Part shown: in pieces, positions 1 through 11,511 of the stretch
How the letters are laid out: the number at the start of each line of letters is the position of its first letter
How positions within the stretch are numbered: position 1 is the stretch's first letter
NCBI GenBank assembly: GCA_022578965.1
Contig: MU400532.1
Span: forward strand, 368,979-432,978
DNA length: 64,000 bases
Origin: Xylaria sp. FL1777
Taxonomy: Eukaryota; Ascomycota; Sordariomycetes; Xylariales; Xylariaceae
Reading direction: 5' to 3'
Notes under the pieces: model-generated
Database searches by the model: none
The model's input: only the letters and a program-made list of their open reading frames with translations
What the model was told of the DNA's origin: nothing
Made by a program: the position numbers and the translations under genes

Positions 1-615
1 GAGGCTCCAGAGAATTGAGGATATTAAGGAGTTATTGAGTTAAATATAGCTTACAGTTAGCATGTATCTTATACCCGCTGGATTGAAGATGCTGTTTGGC
101 GCTTACGATCGGATATTCAGAAATGGCTGTTAGACGCACGATAGAGGCACTGTAAATCCAGTTTATAAGGAAATAAAAGAGTAGAGTTTAACCGCTCTAT
201 GGAATCTTACCTATTTAAAGGTAATTTTTCCCTTTGCCCCTTTTTATCGTATTGTGATAAACTGTGGCGGCGCGTCTAAGCTGTTACTACGAACAAGCGC
301 AATCCGCGGAGCCCGTGTCCGGCAACCCGATGAGACCGGTTCCGACCTACGACTTCACCAAAGCAAGCTTGGATAATGTCTTCTACTATCTCCTATGTAC
401 TAATAGCTACTCGTCGTATGTACTTTTTGAAATCATATATGATTATTCACAGGCGGCTCTGGACGTTTTGGTGGATTTCCTCAGACTGAATTCAAAAATC
501 TACAACAGAGCCGCCTCATCTCAATTCCACCATTTCAATAGCATATACCCGAGATTCTATTTTTTTTTAGCCTCTTGTGTTTCGAAGCAGAGTTCCTGCT
601 AGAAACGGGCCCCTA
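1..615. other. 5' flank of the ceramide synthase gene
   Basis: No gene is supported here. An open frame from about 264 to 602 begins with GTG, has no recognisable domain and runs into the ceramide synthase gene in another frame. A pyrimidine tract ending in TTTTTTTTTAG at about 570 looks like an intron acceptor, so a 5' UTR intron or a short upstream coding exon is possible. Confidence 0.4.
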
Positions 616-1915
616 ATGGAGACAGCAAATTTTATCGATCATCCAGTCGACCTACTGCACTCGGCCATAAACAATCGACATCTACGTCTACGCCAACCCC
701 CAGGAACGCAGGGCGAAGACGCCAAACTTCGGGGTACCGCTAGTACTACGCGGTCACGTCGTTCAGCCAAGAGAAGGAAATCCACAAAGAAGAATAAACA
801 ACAGAGGGAGGATTGGAGATGGAAAATTCCTCTCGTGCTTGTCATCATATTACTGTCCTTTTACCTGCTCAACCCGACGGAATCCAACATTGCATACCCC
901 TTTATCTTCCTCTCCTACAGTGTTAAACCCACCGATACCACCGCAACACCAGAATATGGCAAGGGACCACGAGACATCGCCTTCGTGTCTTTCTACACCC
1001 TCGTCCTATTCTTCGCGCGAGAATTCATCATGCAGGAGCTTCTGCGCCCCTTAGCAGTCTCCCTCGGCATCACGTCGCGCAGCAAGCAGGGGCGCTTCAA
1101 CGAGCAGGCTTTCGTGGCGCTTTACACCGGAGTGATCGGGCCCCTCGGCCTCTGGGTGATGTACCACTCGCCCACGTGGTACTTCTCCACGGCTGGCATG
1201 TACGCCGCCTACCCGCACAAGACGCACTCGGCCGTGACCAAGTTCTACTACCTCGTGCAGGCCGCGTTCTGGGCGCAGCAGGCGCTCGTCATGGTCCTCG
1301 GGCTCGAGACGCGGCGGAGGGATTTCAAGGAGCTCGTCATGCACCATGTCGTCACGGTGTCGCTGATCGCTCTCAGCTACCGCTTCCACTTCACGATGAT
1401 GGGGGTCCTGGTCTACGTCACGCACGATATTAGTGATTTCTTCTTAGCTGTGAGAAGTTCTCTTTCCGTTCGCGTTTTATCCTTACCTTTGGCACTCCTA
1501 CAAACTTCGAGAGACTGTGTCGGCTAACATGATGTATAAATAGACTTCCAAATCCCTCAACTATATCGACAGTCCCTTGCAAGCACCGTATTTCACGCTC
1601 TGTATTGTGGCCTGGGTGTATCTACGCCATTACGTCAACCTGAAGATCCTGTTCTCGATCCTAACCGAGTTCCGCACCATCGGCCCGTATGTCATGGATT
1701 GGGAAGCAGAGCAGTACAAATGCGAGATTTCGAACGTCATAACATTCGTGCTATTGGCAGCGCTGCAAGCGCTGAACCTGTTCTGGTTGTATTGTCTCTT
1801 GAGGAACGCCTACCGATTTGTTGTTTTGGGTGTGGCGAAAGATGACCGTGAAGAAGATGAGGATGATGAGAATGACCATCTAGGGAATTCAGTTGAGAAA
1901 GGAAGGGGAGGCTAG
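616..1915 (+). CDS. LAG1: ceramide synthase (LAG1/LAC1 type, TLC domain)
   Basis: Acyl-CoA-dependent ceramide synthase of the ER membrane, which N-acylates sphingoid bases. Two exons, 616..1449 and 1544..1915; the 94-bp intron runs GTGAGA...AAATAG and the join restores FLATSKSLNYIDSP. The product is 401 aa. The N-terminus is basic (RRSAKRRKSTKK), then come several hydrophobic segments and the Lag motif, with the conserved HH pair near residue 242 (MHHVVTVSLIALSYRFH) and HDISD near 269, both known to be needed for catalysis in this family. The C-terminal tail is acidic (DDREEDEDDEND), as in other fungal members. The start is the ATG at 616; the frame is open upstream but has no earlier ATG. 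Length matches the family. Whether it is the LAG1 or LAC1 equivalent cannot be told from one sequence. Confidence 0.9.
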
Positions 1916-2450
1916 AACAGTTCTAGTATTCTCGATCTTACTATGTTAATGCCGTTGAGAATAGAATAGATAAGGGCCCCTGATAGAACATGGGAGCAGG
2001 GTTATGTTAGACTCATTATGTATGAGGGGATAATTAGTATTATAATCTTTATTATGTATATACACGCCAATAGTATTCCTTTCATGAGACAGATTAGAAT
2101 TCATATTATTCTAATGCCTTAGAGACTGAAGTCATATTAAGGTGAGCTATGGGGCCCGCCGGGTATCCCGCACACGTGGGTGGTATCTAACTACCTATAC
2201 CATTAGTCTACAAGCACAGGGTGGTATCATACCACTGACTGAAGCCGCAGCTCTACACCGCACCTTTCAGTGCTTGATGCTAAAATGTTGCTTGCTTACG
2301 GCTCACAGCTGAACCAGGCTTCTTAGTTCGTTACTAAACCGCCGACGATAGAGTCACTCGAGGAAAATAAGCTTCCCAGCTTCATCTCCTCTTCTAATAT
2401 CCTCCCTTAACTAGATAGCCTGTCATCGACTTCGTAAATATGTTTCCACG
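1916..2450. other. convergent intergenic region
   Basis: This 535-bp stretch lies between the stops of the ceramide synthase and the MFS transporter. It is AT-rich with short self-complementary pieces (for example GTGGTATCATACCAC near 2220). I see no gene; it should hold both 3' UTRs and termination signals. Confidence 0.5.
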
Positions 2451-3963
2451 TTAATTAAGCTTCATATTAATGAATAGTCCATAGAGACCGAAGTCATAAG
2501 CTAAGCGGCAGCCGCCAGCGGCGACGAATGCGACCCAAAAGTGCTCATTTGAAGCCAATATTCCAGTGACGGATGGCCCGGCCATTGCAGCCAAGGTTCT
2601 TATTGTGCTGGTAATTCCCATAACCGCTGTCCTCTCCTCAGGTTTTACTACCGCGGCGATGAGGGCAGTGCGAGGGGCCTGGTCCATGCTGTTCAAAGCT
2701 GCCCTGATCAGTAGAAGGCCAGCAGCCATCCAGAAATACGGCGGGAACGGGAACACAAGCACGGCGACCGAGGAAGGAATGTGAGTGAAGACCATCGTAT
2801 TGACGAGACCGATGTTCTTCGCCAAAGGTCCGGCAAGCGTTGCTCCTATTGCGCCAAGGAAATAACTAGCTGAGGTCACATCACCGAGAGTGGATTTCAA
2901 CGGGTGAAAGTTGATGTCCAAGTAGTAATTTGTCAGTGAGTAAGGCACCATGCCGTCGGCAAGCGAGTCAACCGCGAGCAGAAACCATAATTTGTACATG
3001 GTGGATCTCGTTGGCCGCGAGATCTGTCCCAGTTGGTTAGAAAACCAAGTCCAGGCCTTGGCTAGTCGATTGGACTTCTCAACCGAATCATCGATTGGCT
3101 CCGGAGCGGGAGGATTGAGATTCCCCTCTGGTTCCACGATCTCGTGCTCTCCCTGAGGGACTTGAGTGTAACTGCTGTCGGACGGTTGTAACTCGCACGC
3201 ATCAGTCAGGAGAAAAACCAGGCCGAGATTCACGAAGCCCATTCCTGCATAGATCCAGAAGAGAGCATGATACGATTCGACGTCCGTCCATCCATCCTTG
3301 CTCTGGAGCCAGTGGAGGATCCGACCAGATACTTCGCTTCCAATTGATGAGCCGATCAGGGGAGTTGCGACATGCCAGGCAAGCACATCAGATCTCGTTG
3401 ATGGGGTTGTAAGTTGCGATAAGATGGACCTAGTATTCTGTGAGAAGTTGTTTGGTCTTTCTTGGCTTTTGGCGGTACGAACTCTTCTATGCTTCGGAAT
3501 GGGCCGAAGTCCCCACCAGTGACGCTGATAACCCCCACGATTGCGCCAAGCAGCAATATCCAGAAGTTCTCGAAGGCGGCGAATATCGCTCCGCTCGTTA
3601 TCATTAGCACCGATCCCCCCACCAACACCCGTCGCCTTCCAATGCGGTCCGCCACCAGCGATAGCAGTGTTCCGAGGAAGACATCTCCGACGAGTGTCAG
3701 GGTCATAAAGAGACCAATTCGGCTGTCAGATACACCGAGAGAGGAAAAGAAAATGGCTATGAGAGAGGTGTTAATACAATTCAGCCAGACGGCTTGAGCT
3801 AGTGGATGACGTGCATACCGAGAATCAAAGAGTTGGTGCCGTAGGCAAACATGCGACATGTCCTGGCTAGGATAACGAGGTAGGCATTACGTCCAGTCGC
3901 ATGAACTGAGGCGAGGCCAAATTCATGGTAGAACCAACGGAGAGAATTCATGACCGCAGACAT
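2451..3963 (-). CDS. major facilitator superfamily transporter
   Basis: Three exons, read right to left: 3819..3963, 3483..3756 and 2451..3429, with introns of 62 bp (GTATGC...CATAG) and 53 bp (GTTCGT...CTAG). The joined product is 465 aa. The first join gives NSLILAIFFSSLG and the second gives RSIEESILSQLTTP, both MFS-like. The N-terminal half carries the family loop 2-3 signature in the form GDVFLGTLLSLVADRIGRRR, followed by further membrane helices. A hydrophilic central loop of about 70 residues (around EPEGNLNPPAPEPIDDSVEK) separates it from the C-terminal helices. Substrate is unknown; the layout is that of drug/H+ antiporter-like carriers. The second donor (GTTCGT) is weak, so that junction is the least certain part. 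Confidence 0.82.
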
Positions 3964-5964
3964 GATGGGTAGTCGTTAGCAAACGACAGCTACGGTCGTC
4001 GGAAAAAAAAAGTTGAAGAACGGTTGCAATCACCATCGCGCATATGCAGGCCGAGGAAAGAATTATGGATCGGCAAGGTGTGTTTTTTCCACGGCATAGC
4101 CGCCGGGATCTCCGCCGGTGTCGGTGCCAACTGTCGCCATCGACTCTCCAAACGACGAGATCCGGTCCGGCTCAAGCGAGGCGACGATCCGTCCACAATG
4201 GGACGAGACGAGATCAATGCTTGCCTCACCTGGAACACCTATTACATCTAGCATACGAATCTTGTGTGTGCAAGTTACTTACACTAATGCTGTTACGCTA
4301 TGTAACAAGACTGAGTTAAATTGCATATTCAACCTCTTAGGCGACGACTTCGGATGTAGCCGCCGCTACACTACACTAAATTCGGAGTCACCGTCGGAGC
4401 TATACTCGGAGAAACAGAGCCTTGGATTCTTTATGTAATCAAAGAAGCGGTCTAATCATATCAAAGGCTATGGGAATAGAAGAGGTCGCTATATGTGTTA
4501 CCAGATCCTTTGTAGTGCTAGGGAGCTTTTCTTTCAAGTTATGATGAGTACAAATAATTACGAGCAACCCTATCCGCCAACTATACTTACCCATAACTAT
4601 AACTATATGTCTCTATTCATTTGATGATGATTAGTGCTCTAGGTTGCAATTGCTACTAAGCTTCGTAGGGGATTTGTCTACGCGACATGGGAAGGTAGAA
4701 ATTACGAACGATCCTTTTCTTCAAGCGAGGTCTTTTGAACTTATCCTAAGACAATGACGTTTTGTGGGTTGGGTAACTGCAGGGGCTACTGTTTGAATAC
4801 TTGTGCCTTGTTGCACAAAGAAGTAGCCGCTACAAAGTGATGTGCTACTTAAATAAACTATTGAGGAGCGTTGTGGCAGCTATCTTCTTGGTAGCATATG
4901 TGGTCTGTCTGAGTCTCTCTATAACCTTACACTATTATACGGGGAAATATAAATATGTATTTTAATACTATTCACACATAGCAACATGAATTAATATCTA
5001 ACATCTTTAACTAACATTAAACAGCATGCAATTGAAGTTCACCTATCTATAGGGCTGCTATAATGACTGGTAGTATCCCTAACTCCTTGTATATATTCCT
5101 TAGTTCACCTCGCCCATCTTAGTTATCTATCACCCTTATTTTCCCTGTGCTTAATCCATGACAACTATTTCAGTTATTTCTTAAAGTCTTCTGTTAACTT
5201 GCTCTAGAGGGTCTGTGTTAGCTAATTATCGCTCATACTAGATGTTTAAAGATTATATAGCTTTCTTATATAACAGCACTCATTTAACTGAGCAGAATGC
5301 AAGCATAAGTCATTTTAACGAACAAAATTGTAGCATTATTCTACCTTACTAATTTTCGAGGCAAAAGCAGAAGGTTATTAAGTCAGCTATATTGCTTGCT
5401 GTAGTTGTGCCCATATGTTCAGAGTTAAAATTCTGGTAGTTTTGGCTCGTGACTTCACTATAACTTAACAAAATAAATGCACCCAGTTCATGTAGATCAC
5501 TTAGATACCGTTAAGCTTGACTGGTTTTCTTATTATCCTGTCGTGATCTTCTTACATCAAATTTTCCGACTAACGGATAATTCTACTTGGTATTGTTTAT
5601 GCGGATCGGAGAAGCGTAAACAACGACCATCTAACCTATGCTTATCGCGCTAGCCGATACACTGCAAGACTCCCTAATGTCCTCCTATTGTTCTGTATGG
5701 TACATTACAGTTCTTGTTACAGCAAGTCCTGTTGCCCTGGCATGATATATGTGCATTCAATAGAATACCCGGGAAGATCATAGCCATTGTCAATGGCACA
5801 CTTCCTCTTGTGGGTAGCAAACAAACATTGAATAGGATACCTGAAGTCTAGATACGAGTCACCATAATTCCGCATTCACTCAACTCTTCTCATATTTTCC
5901 GACCCTTCCTTCACCACAACTAATCAGCACTCAGAAAATACCCTCATCGTGACCCCCCAACAAG
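3964..5964. other. AT-rich gene-poor intergenic tract
   Basis: Two kilobases between divergently transcribed genes. All open frames are short and lack recognisable domains. From about 4430 to 5900 the sequence is visibly AT-rich with many TA steps, as expected of old repeat-induced-point-mutated or decayed mobile DNA, but no terminal repeats or transposase fragments could be read. The last 100 bp before 5965 are pyrimidine-rich and probably the 5' UTR of the next gene. Confidence 0.4.
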
Positions 5965-6615
5965 ATGACAACGGTTATGCAGAAACCTTTGCCTACAAAG
6001 ATGCCTGCGCCTGCCGATAGCGATGAGAATCAAAGCAACATGAATCCAACCAAGAGCCCTGTGAAGAAGCGGACACCCCTTCCAACAATCCCGCCCGCGT
6101 TGGCCCGCAATAGCCAAGATGCCAAAAGACTGACTGCAGCCGCGGCAAGACGCGCTGCTAAAGAAAGAAAACTGCTATTAACCGCTCATGAGAACGAAGT
6201 CGATCCGAGCCAGAGCCCCGCGGTTGCAGGAGCTGATGGAGTCGTCCGTACGTATCAAGTGCCATCTCCCCATCACCAGCGCCCCTCGCCATGAATGCAG
6301 AACATCCCAGAGGTCCCAGACTAACATAAAGACGCAGTGAAGAGCGGAAAGTACTGCTGCAACACCTGCGGCAACAAGATGAAAAACAAGAAGACGCTGA
6401 TCAAGTGTCACAACTCAAAGCTTCACCCCAAAGACCCCGTCAAGGGCTCGGCATACTTGCGACAAAAGGCGCGCAATCCCTCGCCTTGCAGACACTGCGA
6501 CAAGGTCTGCAGCAGCCTCGAGATGCTGAAGAAGCACTTGAAACAAGCTCACGCGGAGGCCGGGCGGCCGACTTCGCCTTTGGCTAACGAATACCGACCA
6601 GAGCTAGACGATTGA
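5965..6615 (+). CDS. small protein with two C2H2/C2HC-like zinc fingers
   Basis: Two exons, 5965..6247 and 6338..6615. The 90-bp intron has donor GTACGT, a branch-like GACTAACAT and acceptor CGCAG. The product is 186 aa. Residues 1-95 are low-complexity and basic, with PTKSPVKKRTPLP and an Ala/Arg-rich helix (AAAARRAAKERK). The C-terminal half holds two metal-binding units: YCCNTCGNK followed by KCHNSKLH, and CRHCDKVCSSLEMLKKHLKQ followed by AH. This suggests a nuclear nucleic-acid-binding protein, perhaps a transcription factor. I do not recognise an orthologue. The start ATG has the favourable context CAAGATGA. Confidence 0.75.
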
Positions 6616-6930
6616 GATTAAGGAAGCGGGAATACTGCGGTGGAATATGATAAGGGGAATAATGGGATGAGGGTAAAGAAACTTGCCCTGAGTGCTAGGC
6701 TGTGCATGGTGGTAATAATAATGATAGGGAGGGAGAACGACCTTGGTAGACAAGGCTTTGGCAAGGGTAATTGAGGGCTCACGATTCATTATATCCCGAG
6801 TCCTTGACAAGCAAAAGAGATGATTTCGCCACTTTAACGAGTTTGCACTTCCTGATGTGATTGATGGTTATACATCGTGATTTTACACTTTTATGACTTC
6901 TAAGAAAAGCAGAGATTAGACTAATAATGA
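6616..6930. other. convergent intergenic region
   Basis: About 315 bp between the stops of the zinc-finger gene and the proline gene. I see nothing beyond presumptive 3' UTR sequence. Confidence 0.45.
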
Positions 6931-8003
6931 TTACGACTTGCCCAGAGTTTCTCCCAGCTCCTCGGCCCGGCTGGTTGCCGCCTTGACGGCCTTGTCCACA
7001 ATATCCTTGAACCCAGACGCCTCGAAGCTTTCTAACGCGGCAGCGGTGGTGCCATTGGGACTCGTCACATTTCTCCGCAGTTGCGCCGGTTCCTCTGTCG
7101 ATTCTGTGAGCATCTTGCCAGCACCCAGACATGTCTGCTTCGCCAACCGGGTGGCCTGCTCTTTGGAGAGTCCTAGCTTTGTCCCGCTCTCGATCAAGTG
7201 CTCAACCATGGCAAAGAAGTATGCGGGGCCGGACCCTAGCAAAGCTGTATTAGAGTGGGAGAAAGGCAGGAGAGGGGTGGAAATGAGCAGCCTACCAGAT
7301 AGTCCCGTAACCACGTCGATAAGCTCTTCACGATCTAGCCACTCGGCTGTTTTGCTAACACTCGAGAGGAGCGCCGCAGCTAATTCCTTCTCAGACGAAG
7401 ATACGTTCTCGTCGGCATATAGACCCGACGCGCCCTCGCCCACCAAAGCAGGAGTGTTTGGCATGACTCGCACGATGTGCGGCACGCGTCCATCAGCGAG
7501 CTTCAACCACTCCCTCATGCTGGCTAGCGTGATGCCCGCAGCAATAGAGATGATCAAGGGCGTAGTCGAGCGCTGCGCCCACGCGCCGGCCAGCTCCTGG
7601 CACACGACCTTGGTCACCTGGGGCTTGACGGCGATGACAAGGAGGTCCGCGTCTTGCGACGCCTCGGCGTTGGACGTGGTCGTGCGCACGCCGATCTCGC
7701 TCATCTTGTTGCGGTTGACCTCCCATGGCTCCGACACGCAGATGTTCTGCTTGTCGATGCCTTTCGCCGAGAGCCCGCCAATGATGGCGGCAGCCACTAT
7801 AAACCGTCTAAAGTTAGATAATGATCGACTGCTCTTTTTGGGCGTGAATCGGGCATGGGGCGGGAAGTGAAAGAGCTCGCTAATTTGAACCGGGGGCGTT
7901 TTCGAATCTCGATGGATGATGCACGGGAAAAGGAAAACACATATCACTCACTGTTGCCACCGCCAATGAAGGCCAATTTGCTTTTCTGCAGCTGGGAAGT
8001 CAT
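6931..8003 (-). CDS. PRO3: pyrroline-5-carboxylate reductase
   Basis: Last step of proline synthesis: NAD(P)H-dependent reduction of pyrroline-5-carboxylate to proline. Exons, right to left: 7952..8003, 7296..7796 and 6931..7235, with introns of 155 bp (GTGAGT...TATAG) and 60 bp (GTAGGC...GCTAG). The product is 285 aa, the usual family length. The first join completes the nucleotide-binding motif LAFIGGGNMAAAIIGGL at the N-terminus; the second completes VTGLSGSGPAYFF, the conserved P5CR signature. Further family blocks are IVRVMPNTPALVGEG and VTSPNGTTAAALESFE. The start ATG lies 12 codons before the glycine motif. Cytosolic, since no targeting peptide is visible. The first exon is only 52 nt and can be missed by gene callers. 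Confidence 0.93.
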
Positions 8004-8649
8004 TTTGAGTGAGTTACTGTGAAGCTGTGTTTAATGTGATGAAATAATATACCCTCATCAGCCAGCGCGGGGTTGCGTCTGAATCTATAGCTGTACCTAC
8101 TGTGCACACGCACCTGTCTGTCCCCTGTGGTCCCCCGATTGCGGGGGACTTTAGTGGCTGAAAATGGTGGCTCAGCGTCCGTGAGCCGTCGCTATGCGCG
8201 TGCGCCCGGCAGGCATATACCTAGTTAAAAAACAGCATCCTTAGTGAGTACCTACTTAGATAGGTACCTACTCACTGAGGTAGGTATCTAAATGTTTTTT
8301 TCTGAGTAAAAGACTGGGCTATTAAGTAACGATATTTTAGCAACCATATTTATTAGGCTAAGATATAGTAGTCGCCTACATTTGCGGATCAAGGACAAAG
8401 CGGCTTCCTACATCCTCCCACCAACTATCAAGCCGCCTCTCTTTTCATAATACCAGAGCTCGCCTAACCTAGGTTCTTGCCATCTCCTTGATGCTCTCAC
8501 ACCCATATTGGCTTACGCTGCGAGCGGTGTTACTCGCTGTGATGTTGTGGAGCGAGCTGATTTTGACTGAGCATCCCTGACGTGAGTGTTCTGGGAACTG
8601 ACATAGATGAGGGAATGAATATGATAGTTCGCTTATCAAATGGTCTATA
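8004..8649. other. intergenic region with TAGGTACC-type inverted repeat
   Basis: This stretch holds the promoter side of the proline gene and the 5' side of the MITE. Near 8240-8275 it contains an imperfect palindrome built from AGTGAGTACCTAC and GTAGGTATC-like units. No gene is supported. Confidence 0.4.
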
Positions 8650-8974
8650 CCCGTAGGGACTATACTCCCGTCCCTGTAATAACAAGAGCTGCGCTGGCCC
8701 TTATTAGTAGGGGCCTTTAATTAGCGAATGCAAAGTTATTTGCAATTGATTGTGGAGTATCTTAGGGAACTTCTAAATAAGTTAAGTTGCTACGTAAAAT
8801 AAAGTAGTTCTGTTAATAAAAGCTACTAACTATTACTAGTTAGTGCAAAGCTTTTGGCCTTAAGTAGATTCTCTATAAAAATGTAAGTACTGGAACGACC
8901 CATAATTAATCGCGAATAAGGGCCAGCGCAGCTCCTATTATTTATAGGGACGGGAGTATAGTCCCTATTACGGG
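8650..8974. mobile_element. MITE with ~60-bp terminal inverted repeats and TA target duplication
   Basis: The left end (from about 8650) and the reverse complement of the right end (to about 8974) share CCCGTA, then GGGACTATACTCCCGTCCCT, then after a few mismatches GAGCTGCGCTGGCCCTTATT. This gives inverted repeats of roughly 60 bp with small indels. Both ends abut TA (8648-8649 and 8975-8976), as expected of Tc1/mariner-pogo (Fot1-like) non-autonomous elements. A slightly shorter definition, 8656..8965, is also bounded by TA. The interior is AT-rich and has no coding capacity. The right repeat overlaps the 3' end of the neighbouring coding sequence. Confidence 0.8.
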
Positions 8975-10603
8975 TAATTCAAGATAGTCTACGAGGCCAA
9001 AGCGTGCTCTGTTGTCCCTACTATCTTTATTCAAGGCATAAGCGACAGCATTGAGGCCTTCTATCTCAGCGTCGATAACTTGTTTAATTGATGAAAGTAT
9101 CTCGTCAATATCAAGCCCTCTGACATCGTGAAATAATCGTAAGACGTCCCTCCGTTGGTCGAGAACCGCATAGTCGATTGCGAGCAATTCGTAGAAATCT
9201 CGGATTCTGATATTGGCATTCTTCTCCAGTACCCATCTAATGTTTCGCAATTGAATATGCCGACTAGTTGCTCCGTTGACAGCGCATGCAATGTGTAGTG
9301 CCGATCGTCCGAAAGCATCTACAGCATCTATCGACAGATGTGGATCATTACCCAAGGTACTTGGGTCGTCCATGCTAAGCAGATGGGATGGATTATCGAG
9401 TTGGAAGTGGAGGAAGGTTCGTCCTAGACAATCCCGTTGCAAAGTGGACTTTGTATCCGCCCGAGATAGACTGTGTAAAAAGCTTTGCGGATTTTTTGTC
9501 CGTCGGAGCCAAAATTCATGTACAAATGGCACTCGCGAGTATCCTAGGAAAGTAAGAGCATGTAGACGTCTACGATTCATATCCGAGATCCTTTCCCACA
9601 GCGCTTCCAAGGCCCGGATGTATCTTTCTGCTAGGAGGTTCGTATTTTCGCGGATTGTGTATTCAGGCGATTCCCACCCCGGGTTATATATAATGTTGAC
9701 CAGGTGTTCAATAGTATCGAGATTATAGCTAGCTTCGGTGACAATAGAGTCTTCCTCGGCTGCTATCTTGCAGAGTGGATGCAGGAACCTATCAAACTGG
9801 TGAAAAGGTTGCGCCCGTATCCGAGCCTGTAAAGCTAGCGAGATCCCCTTGCGTCGCGTTATATTCTCGTGGTTGGAAAGGCTTTGTATTAAACTCTCGA
9901 AGGCGTAGTAAGCTTTCTCCCAAGCTCTTGGGATATTGACTAGGACGCGTGCATCATCCATACTGCGCCTCTGCATACCGGCATGGATACGGTTCGCGAC
10001 TGATTCGACGCTGAAGAGCATTCGGCCCCAGCTCAAAAGTAGTAAACTTCAATTTTCAGTCACTTTCAGGAGGAAAAGGAGACGGGCAGATTACCAGTCT
10101 TGAAACAATACGTCTTCGCTTGTCATACTTGGCTTGCAAGGAGATCCACGTGGGATAGATTCTGATCCGAATCTCGCGGCATTGGTAGTCTTGCTCTCAG
10201 AGCATGCGAATCCTTTTTGTAGGCAGCGATTGCATTTTTGCCCCGGTTGACGGGGTGTCGGTGTGCACTATCTCTATCAGTAACTATAACGGTTATGAGG
10301 CATAACTAGACTCTACCTTCTGCTTGTCCTTTCTACAGAAGCTGCATTTGAGATATGAGTAGCGACCCCGCTGGCGTGGTCGCTGTGAGCCACTATCGCC
10401 TGGTTGACGTGTATTTGACAAGCTGCCTTCTATGCTTAACCCAATATTTGATGATTCTTCGATTTCTCTCCCAGTCAAGCTATAAAGAAGACCGCATTAG
10501 AAGTAAGGAACGCTGCCATGTGATCTGGATTTGCATACTTTGGTGTGGTTCCCCCCACTGCCGGAATGTCGTCCATGTGCCCCAACAGAAATGGTATAGA
10601 CAT
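8942..10603 (-). CDS. Zn(II)2Cys6 domain protein with C-terminal ankyrin-like repeats
   Basis: Model with four exons, right to left: 10539..10603, 10317..10479, 10095..10267 and 8942..10031, with introns of 59, 49 and 63 bp; the product is 496 aa. Joining exons 2 and 3 creates a full binuclear zinc cluster: Cys at residues 67, 70, 77, 88, 91 and 98, spacing C-x2-C-x6-C-x10-C-x2-C-x6-C (LKCSFCRKDKQKC and CNRCLQKGFAC). The long last exon has a helical middle part and, near its end, ankyrin-like units (DCLGRTFLHFQLD, DAFGRSALHIACA). The last about 11 codons and the stop lie inside the right repeat of the adjacent MITE. The start at 10603 is the first in-frame ATG available; another upstream exon is possible. 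The last acceptor (TTTTGAG) is weak. Probably a nuclear regulator; target unknown. Confidence 0.68.
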
Positions 10604-11511
10604 ACTGGGCGTGTAGTTTGTGCTGACTGAGTCGTGAGATATTTCTAGGATTCCGTTGCTTTCCACATGTCAAGCTCATGCGCACCAAGAGATGCATATA
10701 TACCTATTGCGACGATCACGACAGTTCGGTGAAGGCTGAGAGGGGTAAAGTAAGAACTTAAGTGCTTGCGATGCAGTCGACAAAGGTTGAGGGGGAATAT
10801 AAGCCGCCTATTGCTACCTTATGTAGTATGATGTGGCTGAGGTAAAATCCGATGCTGAAGTCCATTGCGAAGATTGCGCTATTGGTTCTTGCTAGGCATG
10901 CATGCGTTTCTTCCGGGCCACGTTTTCTTTGCTATCCTTTGCGACCAGACCATTGCGACCATTGCGACCATTGCGACAAGGGTCAACTGTATAAGCACAT
11001 AAGTACTGTACCGGATTTTCTGATAGGGAAGTTGGAGTCGCAACCATCGCAATGACCGTCGCAAAAAGGTAGTTTTAACGTGGCATTTAAAAATGATGCC
11101 TGGCACATTGCGCCGCCGCCGCCGCCAACGCCACGATTTCCTTAGAGCAGCTCCAACAGAATGGGCCGACTAGGGGCAGATGCCATTTCCGCACCCTTGC
11201 GCATATAATAGCCCGATGTAGAGACTGCAGCCTCTGCTAGGGACTGCGATGGATTGCGATGGATTGCGAAGAGCTCGACCTGCGCAGAACCAATCACTCT
11301 TGCTTCACGATGCCTTGGCAAGTGTGGCTGGCTCTGGTGCTGTGTTGAGGCTGCTTACATCGGGACAGATGCCGGACCATGAAAACAGAATTGCACATTA
11401 GCTGTCTACTCTGATGACTTGAAACCCACCGGTTTTTCTTAAATAGCCAGGCGTCTTCTCCCACGAAGACGGCTACAATCCCCTTGACATCGCTGACAAA
11501 GTTTAGTTACC
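10604..11511. other. divergent intergenic region
   Basis: About 0.9 kb between divergently oriented genes. It contains short tandem repeats of GACCATTGC type, a (GCC)n run near 11110 and GATTGCGATG repeats near 11245. No coding region is convincing; it probably holds both promoters. Confidence 0.4.
10948..10977. repeat. 9-bp tandem repeat (GACCATTGC), about 3.3 copies
   Basis: Three exact copies of GACCATTGC followed by a partial copy. Short simple tandem repeat in intergenic DNA. Confidence 0.85.

Noticed and set aside
264..602. Open frame upstream of the ceramide synthase gene
   Set aside because: Begins with GTG, has no domain and reads into the true gene in another frame.
3462..3797. 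Plus-strand frame inside the MFS transporter gene
   Set aside because: Antisense shadow of a well-supported gene.
6938..7870. 310-aa plus-strand frame over the proline gene
   Set aside because: Antisense shadow; the minus strand carries complete P5CR motifs.
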